A DNA stretch of 64,000 nt from Bacteroidia bacterium (GTDB lineage Bacteria > Bacteroidota > Bacteroidia > Bacteroidales > Prolixibacteraceae): contig JANYKW010000099.1 of assembly GCA_025358025.1 (NCBI GenBank), positions 124,001 through 188,000 on the forward strand, read 5' to 3'. This document shows, one piece after another, positions 8,442 through 16,771 of the stretch. The position numbers and the translations under genes were made by a program. The notes under the pieces were generated by a model. It searched no databases and was not told where the DNA came from. It saw nothing but the letters and a program-made list of their open reading frames with translations. The number at the start of each line of letters is the position of its first letter. Positions within the stretch are counted from its first letter, which is position 1.

Positions 8442-8491
8442 TGTGTTATTTATTCCTCAAAAATATACCTTTGGTTCATAAACAAAACCCC

Positions 8492-10084
8492 ATGAACAAA
8501 CTCAAGCTTTTTCCAGTGCTGGGCCTATGTATGGCAGGCCAATGGCATGCAACTTACGCCCAGAAGGCCGCAAAGCAGCGCCCCAACATCATCTACATCA
8601 TGTCCGATGATCATGGTTACCAAGCCATCAGCGCTTACGGTTATGGAATGAACAATACTCCAAACATTGACAGGTTGGCCAAAGAGGGAGCGATCTTTAG
8701 CCGAGCTTGCGTAACCAATTCTATATGCGCACCGAGCAGGGCTGTCATGCTGACGGGTAAGCACAGCTTTATCAATGGCAAAGTGGACAATATGTTCCCT
8801 TTTAACTGGGACCAGGATAATTTTCCAAAGCAATTGCAAAAGGTAGGATACCAAACAGCGATGATCGGCAAAATTCACCTGGATGGCTTGCCTCAGGGAT
8901 TTGACTTCTCCATGGTTTTGCCTGGACAGGGACAATATTACAATCCTGATTTCCTGATCAACGGGGAAAAGAAAAGAATAGAGGGATATTGCACCGAGAT
9001 CACCACCGAATATGCACTGAAATGGCTTTCGGAGATGCGGGATAAAACCAAGCCTTTCTGTTTGCTGTATCATCAGAAAGCCCCTCATCGCAACTGGCTT
9101 CCTGCTAAGAAATACCTCAATTTGTACGATGATACTACGTTCATACCCCCAGCTACTTTTTACGATGATTACCAGGGGCGCGGAACAGCAGCACATACCC
9201 AGGAGATGAAGGTGGATGGTCATGCCACCTGGGGACACGATTTTAAACTGATTACAGATCCTGATGGTAAAGCTACCGGATTCGTCTCAGACCTCAACCG
9301 GATGAGCCCTGTCCAGCGTGCCGACTGGATGGATGCCTACGAAAGTGAAAATCAGGCTTTCCTGAAGGCGAAATTAACCGGAAAGGATCTTGCAGTTTGG
9401 AAATACAACCGATACATCAAAGACTATCTCAGATGCATTCAGTCTGTGGATGACGGTGTAGGGGAGGTGCTGGATTATCTGGATAAAAATGGTCTGGCAG
9501 AGAATACGATTGTGGTATACACTTCGGATCAGGGATTTTACCTGGGAGAACACGGATGGTTCGACAAAAGGTTTATGTATGAAGAGTCATTTCGAACCCC
9601 TTTGCTGATCCGTTATCCAAAGGAGATCAAACCGGGTACGAAGATCAGCAAGCTCGTTCAGAACCTCGATTTTGCCCCAACCTTCCTGGATTATTGCGGT
9701 GTTTCAATTCCAAAAGATATGCAAGGCGAGTCATTCCGCAAACTGGTTGCAGGTAAAACCGGAGAATGGCGGGATGCTGTTTATTATACCTATTATGAAT
9801 ATCCGTCGGTTCACATGGTTAAACGGCATTATGGTGTGGCAACCGACCGCTACAAACTGATGCATTTTTATTACGACATTGATGAATGGGAGATGTATGA
9901 CCTTGAAAAAGATCCCCATGAGATGAAAAGTGTTTACAACGATCCTGCCTATGCTGAGGTGCAAAAGATGATGCATAAAAGGTTAACTGAACTCCGCAAA
10001 AAATATGGCGATTCGGATGCCAATGATCAGAAATACATCAATATGTACCTCGATGGGATGAAGAAAGGGGCTGGGAAAGAGTGA
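8492..10084 (+). CDS. Secreted sulfatase (S1 family, formylglycine-dependent)
   Basis: This 530-residue sulfatase is exported. The ATG at 8492 gives a signal peptide (MNKLKLFPVLGLCMAG…TYAQ); the longer GTG frame from 8441 would extend into the repeat array. The metal-binding start is NIIYIMSDDHG. The formylglycine motif is C-A-P-S-R with Cys79, followed by AVMLTGK. The second metal segment is YTSDQGFYLGEHGWFDKR. Such enzymes remove sulfate esters from host or algal glycans in the periplasm. Maturation needs an anaerobic sulfatase-maturating enzyme, which is not in the window. It is followed by a convergent gene for another secreted protein, suggesting a loose polysaccharide-use region. Substrate is not determinable. 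Confidence 0.94.
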   Translation: MNKLKLFPVLGLCMAGQWHATYAQKAAKQRPNIIYIMSDDHGYQAISAYGYGMNNTPNIDRLAKEGAIFSRACVTNSICAPSRAVMLTGKHSFINGKVDNMFPFNWDQDNFPKQLQKVGYQTAMIGKIHLDGLPQGFDFSMVLPGQGQYYNPDFLINGEKKRIEGYCTEITTEYALKWLSEMRDKTKPFCLLYHQKAPHRNWLPAKKYLNLYDDTTFIPPATFYDDYQGRGTAAHTQEMKVDGHATWGHDFKLITDPDGKATGFVSDLNRMSPVQRADWMDAYESENQAFLKAKLTGKDLAVWKYNRYIKDYLRCIQSVDDGVGEVLDYLDKNGLAENTIVVYTSDQGFYLGEHGWFDKRFMYEESFRTPLLIRYPKEIKPGTKISKLVQNLDFAPTFLDYCGVSIPKDMQGESFRKLVAGKTGEWRDAVYYTYYEYPSVHMVKRHYGVATDRYKLMHFYYDIDEWEMYDLEKDPHEMKSVYNDPAYAEVQKMMHKRLTELRKKYGDSDANDQKYINMYLDGMKKGAGKE

Positions 10085-10089
10085 AAAGG

Positions 10090-10178
10090 AGAAATAAGAC
10101 ATGAGATTTTAACAGCTATCTTGATTGCAGCGAAATTTCTCATAGCTTATTTCTCATTTCTCATGTCTTATGTCTTAT
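10090..10178. repeat. Stop-codon ladder E5 (two complementary arms between convergent genes)
   Basis: The left arm AGAAATA-AGACATG-AGATTTT (10090-10110) carries plus-strand TAA and TGA just after the sulfatase stop. The right arm has six heptads, TTCTCAT, AGCTTAT, TTCTCAT, TTCTCAT, GTCTTAT and GTCTTAT (10137-10178). On the minus strand these read ATAAGAC/ATGAGAA, each with a stop triplet. The TAA stop of the convergent minus-strand gene (10175-10177) is the first of these minus-strand stops. The arms are partly complementary, so the RNA could also fold. Confidence 0.8.
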
Positions 10179-12010
10179 TCCCCTATCCAAACTCCGGACC
10201 TTGCAGGCAAGGTAATTTCCAGTTTTTGATTTTTTACTTCCATGGCTTTTCCCGTGAAACGGTCTTTAAATTTCTGATCATCGCGGTAGGAAAGCTTTAT
10301 GGAAACAGCTTCCTGGTTGTAGTTTTGGATTACGCTGCTGCCGTCTTTCAATTGTTGCAAGGCTACCCTTGCAGGTGCATCCATTACCGGAAGTTCGTTG
10401 AGCTGCATGGTTGTTCGCAGCATGTTGGCCCATTCCTGCGGGATATCAAACAAGCCAAGCTGTCTGGGGGAAAGCAATACCTCACCAACAGCTTCGAAAT
10501 CGGCTTCCGAAAAAGTATGAACATTCAACACAAAGATATTTGAGGTGCTGTTTTTTAAGAGAAATGGGATACGGCCGGTACCTTTTTTTGCTTCCAGAAG
10601 AACAGTCGAACCATCAGGTACAAGCGGGGATTCCAGCTTAAGTGGAATTTTGAGGGTAACAGATTTATTCTCCGAGATTATTTCTGAAGCTTCGAATGAC
10701 TGGATAAAAACTGGCCATTTTATGCCGGCCAATCTGGCAATTTTCTCTCCCGAAGGAGCATTTGCCAGAAATCCAGCTGTCAGGACAATGCGGGCCCCAT
10801 TTTTCAAAGAAGCTTCGACCTTTTTCAAGATATCTTTGTCGGTTGATGCCTGAGTCGGGAGTAAAATAACCCTGGCATCAGCGGGATATTGGGAAGCAGG
10901 AATGAGCGAGATTCCAAACATTCCGATCCCATCCATGAGGTAGAGATCACCGCCTGCATCGCTCTGGGGCGGCTTGTAGGCAACCGTTCCCATGACCGGA
11001 TTTCTGGAGACTGCAACGGATAAATTGGCAAGAGCTTCAAATTTCTGACGCAACAAATGGTGTCCGGGGTGTCCCAGCAATAGCTCATACATACTGAAGA
11101 GCACCAATTCTCTTGCTCCTCCCAATACCGACTGAAAAGCCTGTTCAATAAAATCATCAGCGGTGCAATCTCCGTAATCAAACCAGGCGGCACCAATTTT
11201 GTTGCCGGCAAGCGAAGATATCCAACGGTAGTTGATAAATCCTTCGTAAGGTTGTACAAATCCAAATCGTTGCGTGTATTGTCCCCGGGTTTCTGTCCCA
11301 ACCCAGACCCCATCAAAGAGCTTTGGTCCGGTTTCAACATCATAACCAAAAAGATGAAGCCTATCGTACCATTGGGGATACTTAATGATGATCTTTATCT
11401 TGGGGTTCGCCTCTTTGGCTGGCTTAATAAAAACATCTTCAGCGAGTTGTGATAAAAGCGCCCGTCTGTAAACCGACCAGCTTCGTGTCCCTTTGGCATT
11501 TTTAGATTCCATGCTGGTATCCGCTGAGCAAAGAAAGTCATCAATGACAAATGTATCAAAGAGCGGTGCTGCATTTTTCATAACCTCCCTGAAATCGTCC
11601 TGCGTTTTTTTATTCTGCCAGTTACACCAGGTAAGCAGTCCTTCCTGTTTCGCGGCGAAATTATCGCCCGGAACAGTGGCTATTCCGCCAACCACTTCAA
11701 ATCCGTTCCCTTTTAAAAATAGGATACATTTCTCAAGGATGTCAGGAGAAACTACCAATCCGGCCCGATAGACTTCAAGGTAAACTTTGGTGATTCCGTT
11801 GCATTTTAAAACAGAAAGGATCTCGCGTCTTCCTGCCTCTGTAGTAAATACTTCCTGAATGAAATGTGCTGTAGCATAAGTACTTAATTGCAAATCATTT
11901 TTGCTGGATTGTGCATAACTGTATAAATCGAAGTCGGATTTGGTTGTCTGAGTCTGTGCAGATGACCAGATCAGGCAAAAGAACCATGCGATCATGGCGG
12001 TTGTTTTCAT
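10175..12010 (-). CDS. Secreted TIM-barrel-like protein of unknown function (glycosidase-like fold)
   Basis: This 611-residue protein starts at the ATG at 12010 with a signal peptide (MKTTAMIAWFFCLIWSSAQ); an upstream TTG adds nine residues before it. The N-terminal two thirds looks like a beta/alpha barrel: GITKVYLEVYRAGLVV, FDTFVIDDFLCSAD, IIIKYPQWYDRLHLFGYDVE, LFDGVWVGTETRG. A region resembling a beta-galactosidase-type Rossmann subdomain follows (PADARVILLPTQAST, KNGARIVLTAGFLA), then a C-terminal beta domain ending GVWIG. The acid pair IDDF and the GTETRG segment are candidate active-site parts. I cannot name a glycoside hydrolase family. The neighbouring sulfatase and DUF6807 genes suggest carbohydrate turnover. 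Confidence 0.8.
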   Translation of the reverse strand: MKTTAMIAWFFCLIWSSAQTQTTKSDFDLYSYAQSSKNDLQLSTYATAHFIQEVFTTEAGRREILSVLKCNGITKVYLEVYRAGLVVSPDILEKCILFLKGNGFEVVGGIATVPGDNFAAKQEGLLTWCNWQNKKTQDDFREVMKNAAPLFDTFVIDDFLCSADTSMESKNAKGTRSWSVYRRALLSQLAEDVFIKPAKEANPKIKIIIKYPQWYDRLHLFGYDVETGPKLFDGVWVGTETRGQYTQRFGFVQPYEGFINYRWISSLAGNKIGAAWFDYGDCTADDFIEQAFQSVLGGARELVLFSMYELLLGHPGHHLLRQKFEALANLSVAVSRNPVMGTVAYKPPQSDAGGDLYLMDGIGMFGISLIPASQYPADARVILLPTQASTDKDILKKVEASLKNGARIVLTAGFLANAPSGEKIARLAGIKWPVFIQSFEASEIISENKSVTLKIPLKLESPLVPDGSTVLLEAKKGTGRIPFLLKNSTSNIFVLNVHTFSEADFEAVGEVLLSPRQLGLFDIPQEWANMLRTTMQLNELPVMDAPARVALQQLKDGSSVIQNYNQEAVSIKLSYRDDQKFKDRFTGKAMEVKNQKLEITLPARSGVWIGE

Positions 12011-12100
12011 AGTTATTGAAGTTAGTAGTACAATCAATACAAACCATCAGTCAGAGCTAAAATAAAAGCCCTGAAATTCAGTTATGTCAACCTATTTGGA

Positions 12101-12853
12101 TTAAAGATAATAAACAAATCCAATGCTTGCCATCACAACTTGTTTTGGAACAATGGTATTTCCGCTGTTCAAAATTTCTGTAGTGATTACTTCATTGACT
12201 TTAGTTGTTTTAATCTCTTCGTACTTGGTATTTGAACGGGATGCCTGGTAATCAATTGCAAGTTTAAGCTGTACTTTCTCCGATACTTTAAAGCGAAAAG
12301 CGGTACCAGCCAGTAAATCCAGGGAAATATTCGTTGAGTTGGTATTGTGCTGCAGGTATTCCCAACTGCCGGATGAGGGCTTGTAAAGGAGTTTTTGGTT
12401 GGGGAGATAAGTGACATTCATGCCGGTCATGGCATGAAAATCCCAGGCAAACCTGTCGAAATTGATTGAATATACAGGGCCAAAGAGCATACTGTTCGAC
12501 ATCCAGGAGTTTACAGTGAGTGTAAGATTGTCTCTTTCTGACTCCTTGAAGGGTACTTGCTGTATCATTCTGTTTTCCATCATCGTTCCCATCCCGTTCC
12601 GGTCGACCGGATTGCTGTTGAGCATGACCATGCTTTTAAAACCCCAATGTTCATTGAAAGGATAGGTGGCATCAATATTTAAGGCAAATCCCTTCAAGGC
12701 AAACCCGTTCGCTTCGTTGTCAGGATTGGCATTGGCAAAAGAGGCTGTTGGCCAGCAGCCACCCATGGAAAGTGTAAAGTACCAGTTATCGGGCTGTGCA
12801 GATAATTCACCTGAAAGAAGCAACAAAACAAGGGCAAACAGGAGGTTTCTCAT
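12101..12853 (-). CDS. Outer-membrane beta-barrel protein
   Basis: This 250-residue protein has a signal peptide MRNLLFALVLLLLSGELSAQ. The mature part has alternating aromatic and polar strands, starts WYFTLSMGGCWPTASFAN, and ends in a strand with a terminal aromatic/hydrophobic pair (IGFVYYL). This is typical of small 8-stranded porin-like barrels (outer membrane protein beta-barrel domain). It starts 21 bases after the stop of the membrane-protein gene at 12875-13732, so the two probably form one transcript. The ligand is unknown. Confidence 0.8.
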   Translation of the reverse strand: MRNLLFALVLLLLSGELSAQPDNWYFTLSMGGCWPTASFANANPDNEANGFALKGFALNIDATYPFNEHWGFKSMVMLNSNPVDRNGMGTMMENRMIQQVPFKESERDNLTLTVNSWMSNSMLFGPVYSINFDRFAWDFHAMTGMNVTYLPNQKLLYKPSSGSWEYLQHNTNSTNISLDLLAGTAFRFKVSEKVQLKLAIDYQASRSNTKYEEIKTTKVNEVITTEILNSGNTIVPKQVVMASIGFVYYL

Positions 12854-12874
12854 ATGGTTGTTGCAGGATAATCG

Positions 12875-13732
12875 TTAATATAAATAGGGAAGTATCATCC
12901 CCTGGATGATCTTTCCGGTCGCCGGATCAAGTTGTGAGCCAAAGAGACTGTGAGGTATAGAGAAAATACCCATTGTCACGACCATCGCCGCGACAACCCA
13001 GTACCTTGATTCTTGTTTTCTGTTAAACCACCAGGCAATAACCCAGGCAATAAAGGCTATCAAAGTTTTGTTATCGGTTAGGTCCCAACCATATGGAACG
13101 CCTGCCCACAGTTCGTTGAAAGCATACTTTTGTACTATTGGGCCCATGATAAGTCCGCCGACAAAAATTGTAGCAAGTGTAATCTTCATCATCTTAATAG
13201 ACGGAATCTTAAAGAGTGCGAAAAATCCGGCAACGTTGCTGAACAACATGGCCAGAAACATGATCAGAATATGGGGAATTAAAATAAATTTGGGTACATA
13301 GCCTTTAAAACGTATCACGGTAGGAGTTCCGTTGTTTAGTGTAACCTGCTCATTTCCTTTGTTCAGTATTATCTTGTATTCCAGCTTGCCCGCCATTCCC
13401 TGGTGTGGCAATGAAGCAGTGAGATTCCCCCCATCCCGAACCATTGGCAACCTAATAAAATCGATATTTTGCCTGAAAAGCTTGTATTCCAATGTTCCCT
13501 TGATTTCAGGATCAGGTATTGCAATGGTAATAGGACAATCTCCTTCGCCGTCGAAAGTCCTGAGTAGTTTGAATTCGTAGTTTTGTCCGGCAATGACTGC
13601 CTGTGTTCTTTGAGGATGGGTGGGTCCGGTTAATCGTTGATAAATGGCGGCGGAGATCGTTAATAATACAGCAAAAATCCAGACCAGTGTTTTCTTCAGT
13701 ACAGCAAGAATCCGATTCAATATTTTCTTCAT
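12875..13732 (-). CDS. Conserved membrane protein with extracytoplasmic beta domain
   Basis: This 285-residue protein has an N-terminal transmembrane helix (KTLVWIFAVLLTISAAIY). A ~120-residue soluble region, probably periplasmic and beta-rich, follows: QNYEFKLLRTFDGEGDCPITIAIPDP. Four further hydrophobic segments come next (FILIPHILIMFLAMLFSNVA; MKITLATIFVGGLIMGPIV; TLIAFIAWVIAWWF; WVVAAMVVTMGIFSIPHSL). I do not recognise a named function. It shares a transcript with the downstream beta-barrel gene and could be an envelope partner. Confidence 0.75.
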   Translation of the reverse strand: MKKILNRILAVLKKTLVWIFAVLLTISAAIYQRLTGPTHPQRTQAVIAGQNYEFKLLRTFDGEGDCPITIAIPDPEIKGTLEYKLFRQNIDFIRLPMVRDGGNLTASLPHQGMAGKLEYKIILNKGNEQVTLNNGTPTVIRFKGYVPKFILIPHILIMFLAMLFSNVAGFFALFKIPSIKMMKITLATIFVGGLIMGPIVQKYAFNELWAGVPYGWDLTDNKTLIAFIAWVIAWWFNRKQESRYWVVAAMVVTMGIFSIPHSLFGSQLDPATGKIIQGMILPYLY

Positions 13733-14042
13733 TTGAATGTCCTGTCAGTTAATTAAATCATTGTTGTCAATGGCAAATTAGTAACGGTTTACGAATATTC
13801 CTGCATTTCGTTACGTGTTACTTCGAATGACCAAATACGTTGTGAAATTACAACATTGCATTATGAAAAAAACATTTACGGATTTTTTTTATATTCCCGG
13901 GTAATATTTATTGTGTCGGGGCAAATTTTCCCGATTTATGCGGGTAACCTATCTGGCAAATAAAAAACAAATTAGATACACATGAAAAGTGAAGATTTGT
14001 TATTTTTACCAATCATTCACTCATCTATTCGAATTCAAACCT
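13733..14042. other. Intergenic region between divergent genes
   Basis: This 310-base gap lies between the minus-strand membrane-protein gene and the DUF6807 gene. It holds an imperfect palindrome around CGGGGCAAATTTTCCCG (about 13917-13933) and a partial copy of the dispersed element (13950-13974). I could not identify a full -33/-7 promoter for either direction. Possible short ORFs have no coding support. Confidence 0.5.
13950..13974 (-). repeat. Partial copy C of dispersed intergenic element
   Basis: TATCTGGCAAATAAAAAACAAATTA is closely similar to the end of element A (16681-16769), which ends CATTTGGCAAATGAAAAACAAATTA. Preceding bases also contain the shared word ACCT. It lies 68 bases before the DUF6807 ATG, in the same orientation as copy A relative to its downstream gene. 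Confidence 0.5.
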
Positions 14043-15116
14043 ATGAAGTCAAAATCTAAAGTATTATTTGGTGTAATCTTTTTGCTGATGGCAGCCACAC
14101 AAATGCTCTATTCAAAAACCGCTGCCCCCGGGAAGGAGCAGGGTACCGTAACATTTGTGGATAAAAGTGATCAGAAAAGTGTTGATATCCTGATGGATGG
14201 CAAGCTTTTCACCTCCTACATCTGGCCTGACAATGTGATGAAACCTGTTTTGTATCCTGTAGTTACTGCTTCCGGATCAGAGATTACACGTGGATTCCCT
14301 ATGAAGCCAAGACCGGGTGAAAGGGTCGACCATCCCCATCATGTAGGTATCTGGTTTAATTATGGTGATGTCAATAAACTGGACTTCTGGAATAATTCAG
14401 AAGCCATCTCACCCGCATCCAAAAGCGGTTATGGAACCATTCACCACAAATCCATCGAGAAAAAAGATGGCGGGAAAGGGCATGGACTGCTGGTTGTAAC
14501 TGCTTCCTGGGATACGCCTGACGGGAAACAACTTCTTGCAGAAAAGACAGAAATGCATTTTAGCAATCAGGGTTCTACCCGCATCATAGACAGGATCACT
14601 ACATTAACAGCCGTATCTGGAGCTGTTTCTATGGCAGACAACAAAGAAGGGGTTTTTGCCATCCGCGTAGCCCGCCAGCTGGAGCTGCCTTCCAAAGATG
14701 AAGTGATCATGACGGATGCAAAGGGAAACCCAACTACTGTGAAGGCCATGAGTACGGAGGGAGTAACAGGAAGCTACCGCAGCAGCGAAGGGATCAAGGA
14801 TGATGCTGTTTGGGCTACCCGCGGAAGATGGATGGATCTGAGCGGAACCATCAACAACGAGAAAGTTTCCATCGTCATTTGTGACCACCCTCAAAACGTG
14901 GGCTATCCTACTTACTGGCATGCCAGGGGATATGGATTATATGCTGCAAATCCACTTGGATGGAGTGTATTTACCAAAGGGAAAGAAACTTTAAATTACA
15001 GCGTTCCTGCCGGGAAATCAGTGATATTCCGTTACAGGATGGTCATTCACAACGGATCTGATTTGTCGGACGAAGCTATTAATGCCCTTGCAGATGAGTT
15101 TGCAAAGAAATATTGA
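14043..15116 (+). CDS. Secreted PmoA/DUF6807 family protein
   Basis: This 357-residue protein begins at the ATG at 14043 with a signal peptide (MKSKSKVLFGVIFLLMAATQMLYS); a longer non-ATG frame begins at 13989. The His-rich motif RVDHPHHVGIWFNYGDVN and the late motif VICDHPQNVGYPTYWHARGYG, followed by YAANPLG, are the signature of the DUF6807 family. That family is often mis-named methane oxygenase PmoA. It occurs in Bacteroidota and Planctomycetota beside carbohydrate oxidoreductases and glycosidases, and its reaction is not established. The conserved histidines suggest metal or sugar binding. An intrinsic terminator follows. Confidence 0.88.
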   Translation: MKSKSKVLFGVIFLLMAATQMLYSKTAAPGKEQGTVTFVDKSDQKSVDILMDGKLFTSYIWPDNVMKPVLYPVVTASGSEITRGFPMKPRPGERVDHPHHVGIWFNYGDVNKLDFWNNSEAISPASKSGYGTIHHKSIEKKDGGKGHGLLVVTASWDTPDGKQLLAEKTEMHFSNQGSTRIIDRITTLTAVSGAVSMADNKEGVFAIRVARQLELPSKDEVIMTDAKGNPTTVKAMSTEGVTGSYRSSEGIKDDAVWATRGRWMDLSGTINNEKVSIVICDHPQNVGYPTYWHARGYGLYAANPLGWSVFTKGKETLNYSVPAGKSVIFRYRMVIHNGSDLSDEAINALADEFAKKY

Positions 15117-15141
15117 ACCCAAACAGTCTCACCTTAAAAAA

Positions 15142-15167
15142 AATCCGGATTCATTCCGGATTTTTTT
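15142..15167 (+). terminator. Intrinsic terminator after the DUF6807 gene
   Basis: A perfect 8-base stem AATCCGGA/TCCGGATT with a 5-base loop is followed by T5, 26 bases after the stop codon. Confidence 0.9.
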
Positions 15168-15328
15168 ATTTTTACCAGTCGTAAGTAACCGTTCACACGC
15201 ACCACAACAAATGGCCTTAAACTATCTTATTGCGAAGCATGCACTGGACTGCACGCTTCTGGCTGATTTCGCCGGTATGATTGCCACTGTCTTTTCGGTT
15301 ACCTCTTCTTTCATTAGACAGACCAGTT

Positions 15329-15928
15329 ATGAGACAAAAATGGATTATTGACGAGGTCGAAGAGGTTTTTAAGGAATTAGATAAACATCTTGGTGAGACT
15401 GCACAGGTGAGTGGATTAAAATGCCCTGATTTTTGCGGAATATGTTGCAGGAAAACAGATATCGAAGCCTCTCCGATTGAGTTTATGCCTTTGGCAGCCT
15501 GGCTTTATCAAACCGGTAAAGTGAATGATTTTTTGGCCAAACTGGATCATCCGGAACATGATTTCTGTGGCTGTTTTAATCCGGGAGCTTCTGACAAAGG
15601 TGAATGGGGGTGTCAGTATTATGAGCACAGAGGACTGATATGCAGGTTATTCGGATTTGGATTTCGATTAAACCGTAATAGCCTGCCCGTATTGGTAACC
15701 TGCAAAATAATGAAACAAACCCATGCGGAGGCAGTAGCAAAAGCAGGTGAAATGGCAGCTGTCAATCCGGATGAGATGCCAATTTTTAGTAACTATTTTA
15801 TGCGTCTGCTGGCCATCGATCCTGATCTTGCTGTTCCCCAAATGCCTATCAACCAAGCCATCCGTGTTGCCATTGAGAAACTCTACTTTTACTATCTGGA
15901 TAAGGAAGAAATAAGAGACTCGCAATAG
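15329..15928 (+). CDS. YkgJ-type cysteine-cluster protein
   Basis: This 199-residue protein starts at the ATG at 15329; an in-frame upstream ATG at 15281 precedes unrelated residues. The N-terminal CPDFCGICCRKTDIEASPIEF is the C-X3-C-X2-CC motif of the YkgJ family (putative Zn/Fe-chelating, UPF0153). It is followed by further cysteines in CGCFNPGAS, WGCQYYEHRGLICRLFGFGF and VTCK. The pattern RPxxCRxFGF is typical. The family is thought to bind a metal or Fe-S cluster but has no settled function. It converges with the globin gene, with a two-arm repeat array between them. Confidence 0.85.
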   Translation: MRQKWIIDEVEEVFKELDKHLGETAQVSGLKCPDFCGICCRKTDIEASPIEFMPLAAWLYQTGKVNDFLAKLDHPEHDFCGCFNPGASDKGEWGCQYYEHRGLICRLFGFGFRLNRNSLPVLVTCKIMKQTHAEAVAKAGEMAAVNPDEMPIFSNYFMRLLAIDPDLAVPQMPINQAIRVAIEKLYFYYLDKEEIRDSQ

Positions 15929-15934
15929 GTATGG

Positions 15935-16033
15935 GATATAAGACATGAGACAGGAGTTATGAGTTGTCTATTGACAGGTGTCCAATCAAGAGAGGCAGTC
16001 AAATCGCATCTCATGTCTTATATCTCAGATCTC
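15935..16033. repeat. Stop-codon ladder E6 (16-base perfect inverted arms, convergent genes)
   Basis: The left arm GATATAAGACATGAGA (15935-15950) is perfectly complementary to the right arm TCTCATGTCTTATATC (16009-16024). Left heptads are ATAAGAC, ATGAGAC, AGGAGTT, ATGAGTT. Right heptads, read on the minus strand, are CTGAGAT, ATAAGAC, ATGAGAT. The TGA stop of the globin gene (16025-16027) is the first minus-strand unit. All units except AGGAGTT contain a stop triplet. Confidence 0.82.
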
Positions 16034-16402
16034 TTTTTCCGCCGCTTTCCTGATCTTGCTATAAAATGCATGGGCCATGGTTTTGCCCCTGAATTTGGCT
16101 CTTTCAGCAACTGTACCTGCAAAAAGTTCGTCAACAGTTGAACACCACACTTTTAACCAGTGATCAAAATGTTCCCTTTTTAACTGCATGTTGAAATGGA
16201 TTGGGACTGGATTGCCAAAATAATCCGGACGTCTGAGCAGTACTGTGTGCCAGAACCGATATAGTTTCTTGTGATGTGCCTCCCATTTTCCTTCCAGCCT
16301 TTCGGTGAAAAAGAAACCGATGGTCTGGTCCTCCCTGACTTTGGCATAAAACGCATCCACCAGGCTGTGGATGTCTTTCAGCGTAGTAATGTCCTGTAAC
16401 AT
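16025..16402 (-). CDS. Group III truncated haemoglobin
   Basis: This ~125-residue globin (ATG at 16402; a GTG at 16411 adds three residues and sits at better spacing from an AGGAA) resembles the trHb3 class. Recognisable segments are IHSLVDAFYAKVREDQTIGFFF, LYRFWHTVLL, the F-helix region MQLKREHFDHWLKVWCSTVDELF with the proximal histidine, and FRGKTMAHAFYSKI. Such globins bind oxygen or nitric oxide in the cytoplasm and often serve in NO detoxification or microaerobic stress. The divergent neighbour is a multihaem cytochrome, which fits a redox theme but does not prove co-function. Confidence 0.9.
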   Translation of the reverse strand: MLQDITTLKDIHSLVDAFYAKVREDQTIGFFFTERLEGKWEAHHKKLYRFWHTVLLRRPDYFGNPVPIHFNMQLKREHFDHWLKVWCSTVDELFAGTVAERAKFRGKTMAHAFYSKIRKAAEKEI

Positions 16403-16601
16403 ATGATTCACTTTTATTCCTCAAAAATCGCAAAAATTTTCATACCAACTGCCAGTTCTTAAACATATTGAAGTTTTCGGTATCTCACCGAACCTGGTTA
16501 TTGAGAATGAGTCTTTTTAGTATTAAGCATCTAGATATTTAGATGAAAAGCTATATTTTTGAACCAGGTAGGGTTATGGATTTGGATTTTAACCCTAAAT
16601 C

Positions 16602-16637
16602 AAATTTCTGAAAGGTTTTCATATTCAGAAATTTTTT
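16602..16637 (+). terminator. Hairpin with T-run in the leader of the multihaem cytochrome gene
   Basis: An 11-base perfect stem AAATTTCTGAA/TTCAGAAATTT with an 11-base loop, whose 3' arm runs into six T. It lies 135 bases upstream of the cytochrome start and is preceded by a smaller hairpin. It could be an attenuator-like element or a terminator of an unseen small RNA. Confidence 0.5.
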
Positions 16638-16680
16638 GGATGACATGCTAAAACTTCTAATTAACCATCACTTTCAAAAA

Positions 16681-16769
16681 ATGAAATTGCCATGATTTAC
16701 CAATCACCCACGGAGATGATAATTACCTCATGGCTATTCCATTTGGCAAATGAAAAACAAATTATTATC
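16681..16769 (-). repeat. Dispersed intergenic element, copy A
   Basis: The reverse complement of this stretch matches 30281-30380 closely over its ends. Shared segments are AATAATTTGTTTTTCATTTG followed by CCAAATGGAAT, then ATGAGGT, and AAATCATGGC-ATTTCAT. The central part is less conserved. Copy A lacks the 14-base palindromic block present in copy B. It abuts the cytochrome start codon. Confidence 0.75.
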
Positions 16770-16771
16770 AA

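Larger units (their letters stand above)
16412..16771. other. Intergenic region between globin and multihaem cytochrome genes
   Basis: This ~360-base divergent gap contains four notable things: a TATTTTTG at 16554-16561 that fits the -7 consensus on the plus strand; an 8-base-stem hairpin (TAGGGTTA/TAACCCTA, 16569-16597); a second 11-base-stem hairpin with a T-run (16602-16637); and dispersed element A (16681-16769), which ends two bases before the cytochrome ATG. If the -7 box is real, the cytochrome mRNA has a ~200-base structured leader. Confidence 0.5.

Noticed and set aside
8525-9238. 237-codon minus-strand frame opposite the sulfatase gene
   Set aside because: The sulfatase frame carries all the conserved motifs; the antisense frame has none.
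10121-10543. 140-codon plus-strand frame after the sulfatase gene
   Set aside because: It overlaps the heptad array and the antisense strand of the secreted TIM-barrel-like gene; the translation looks random.
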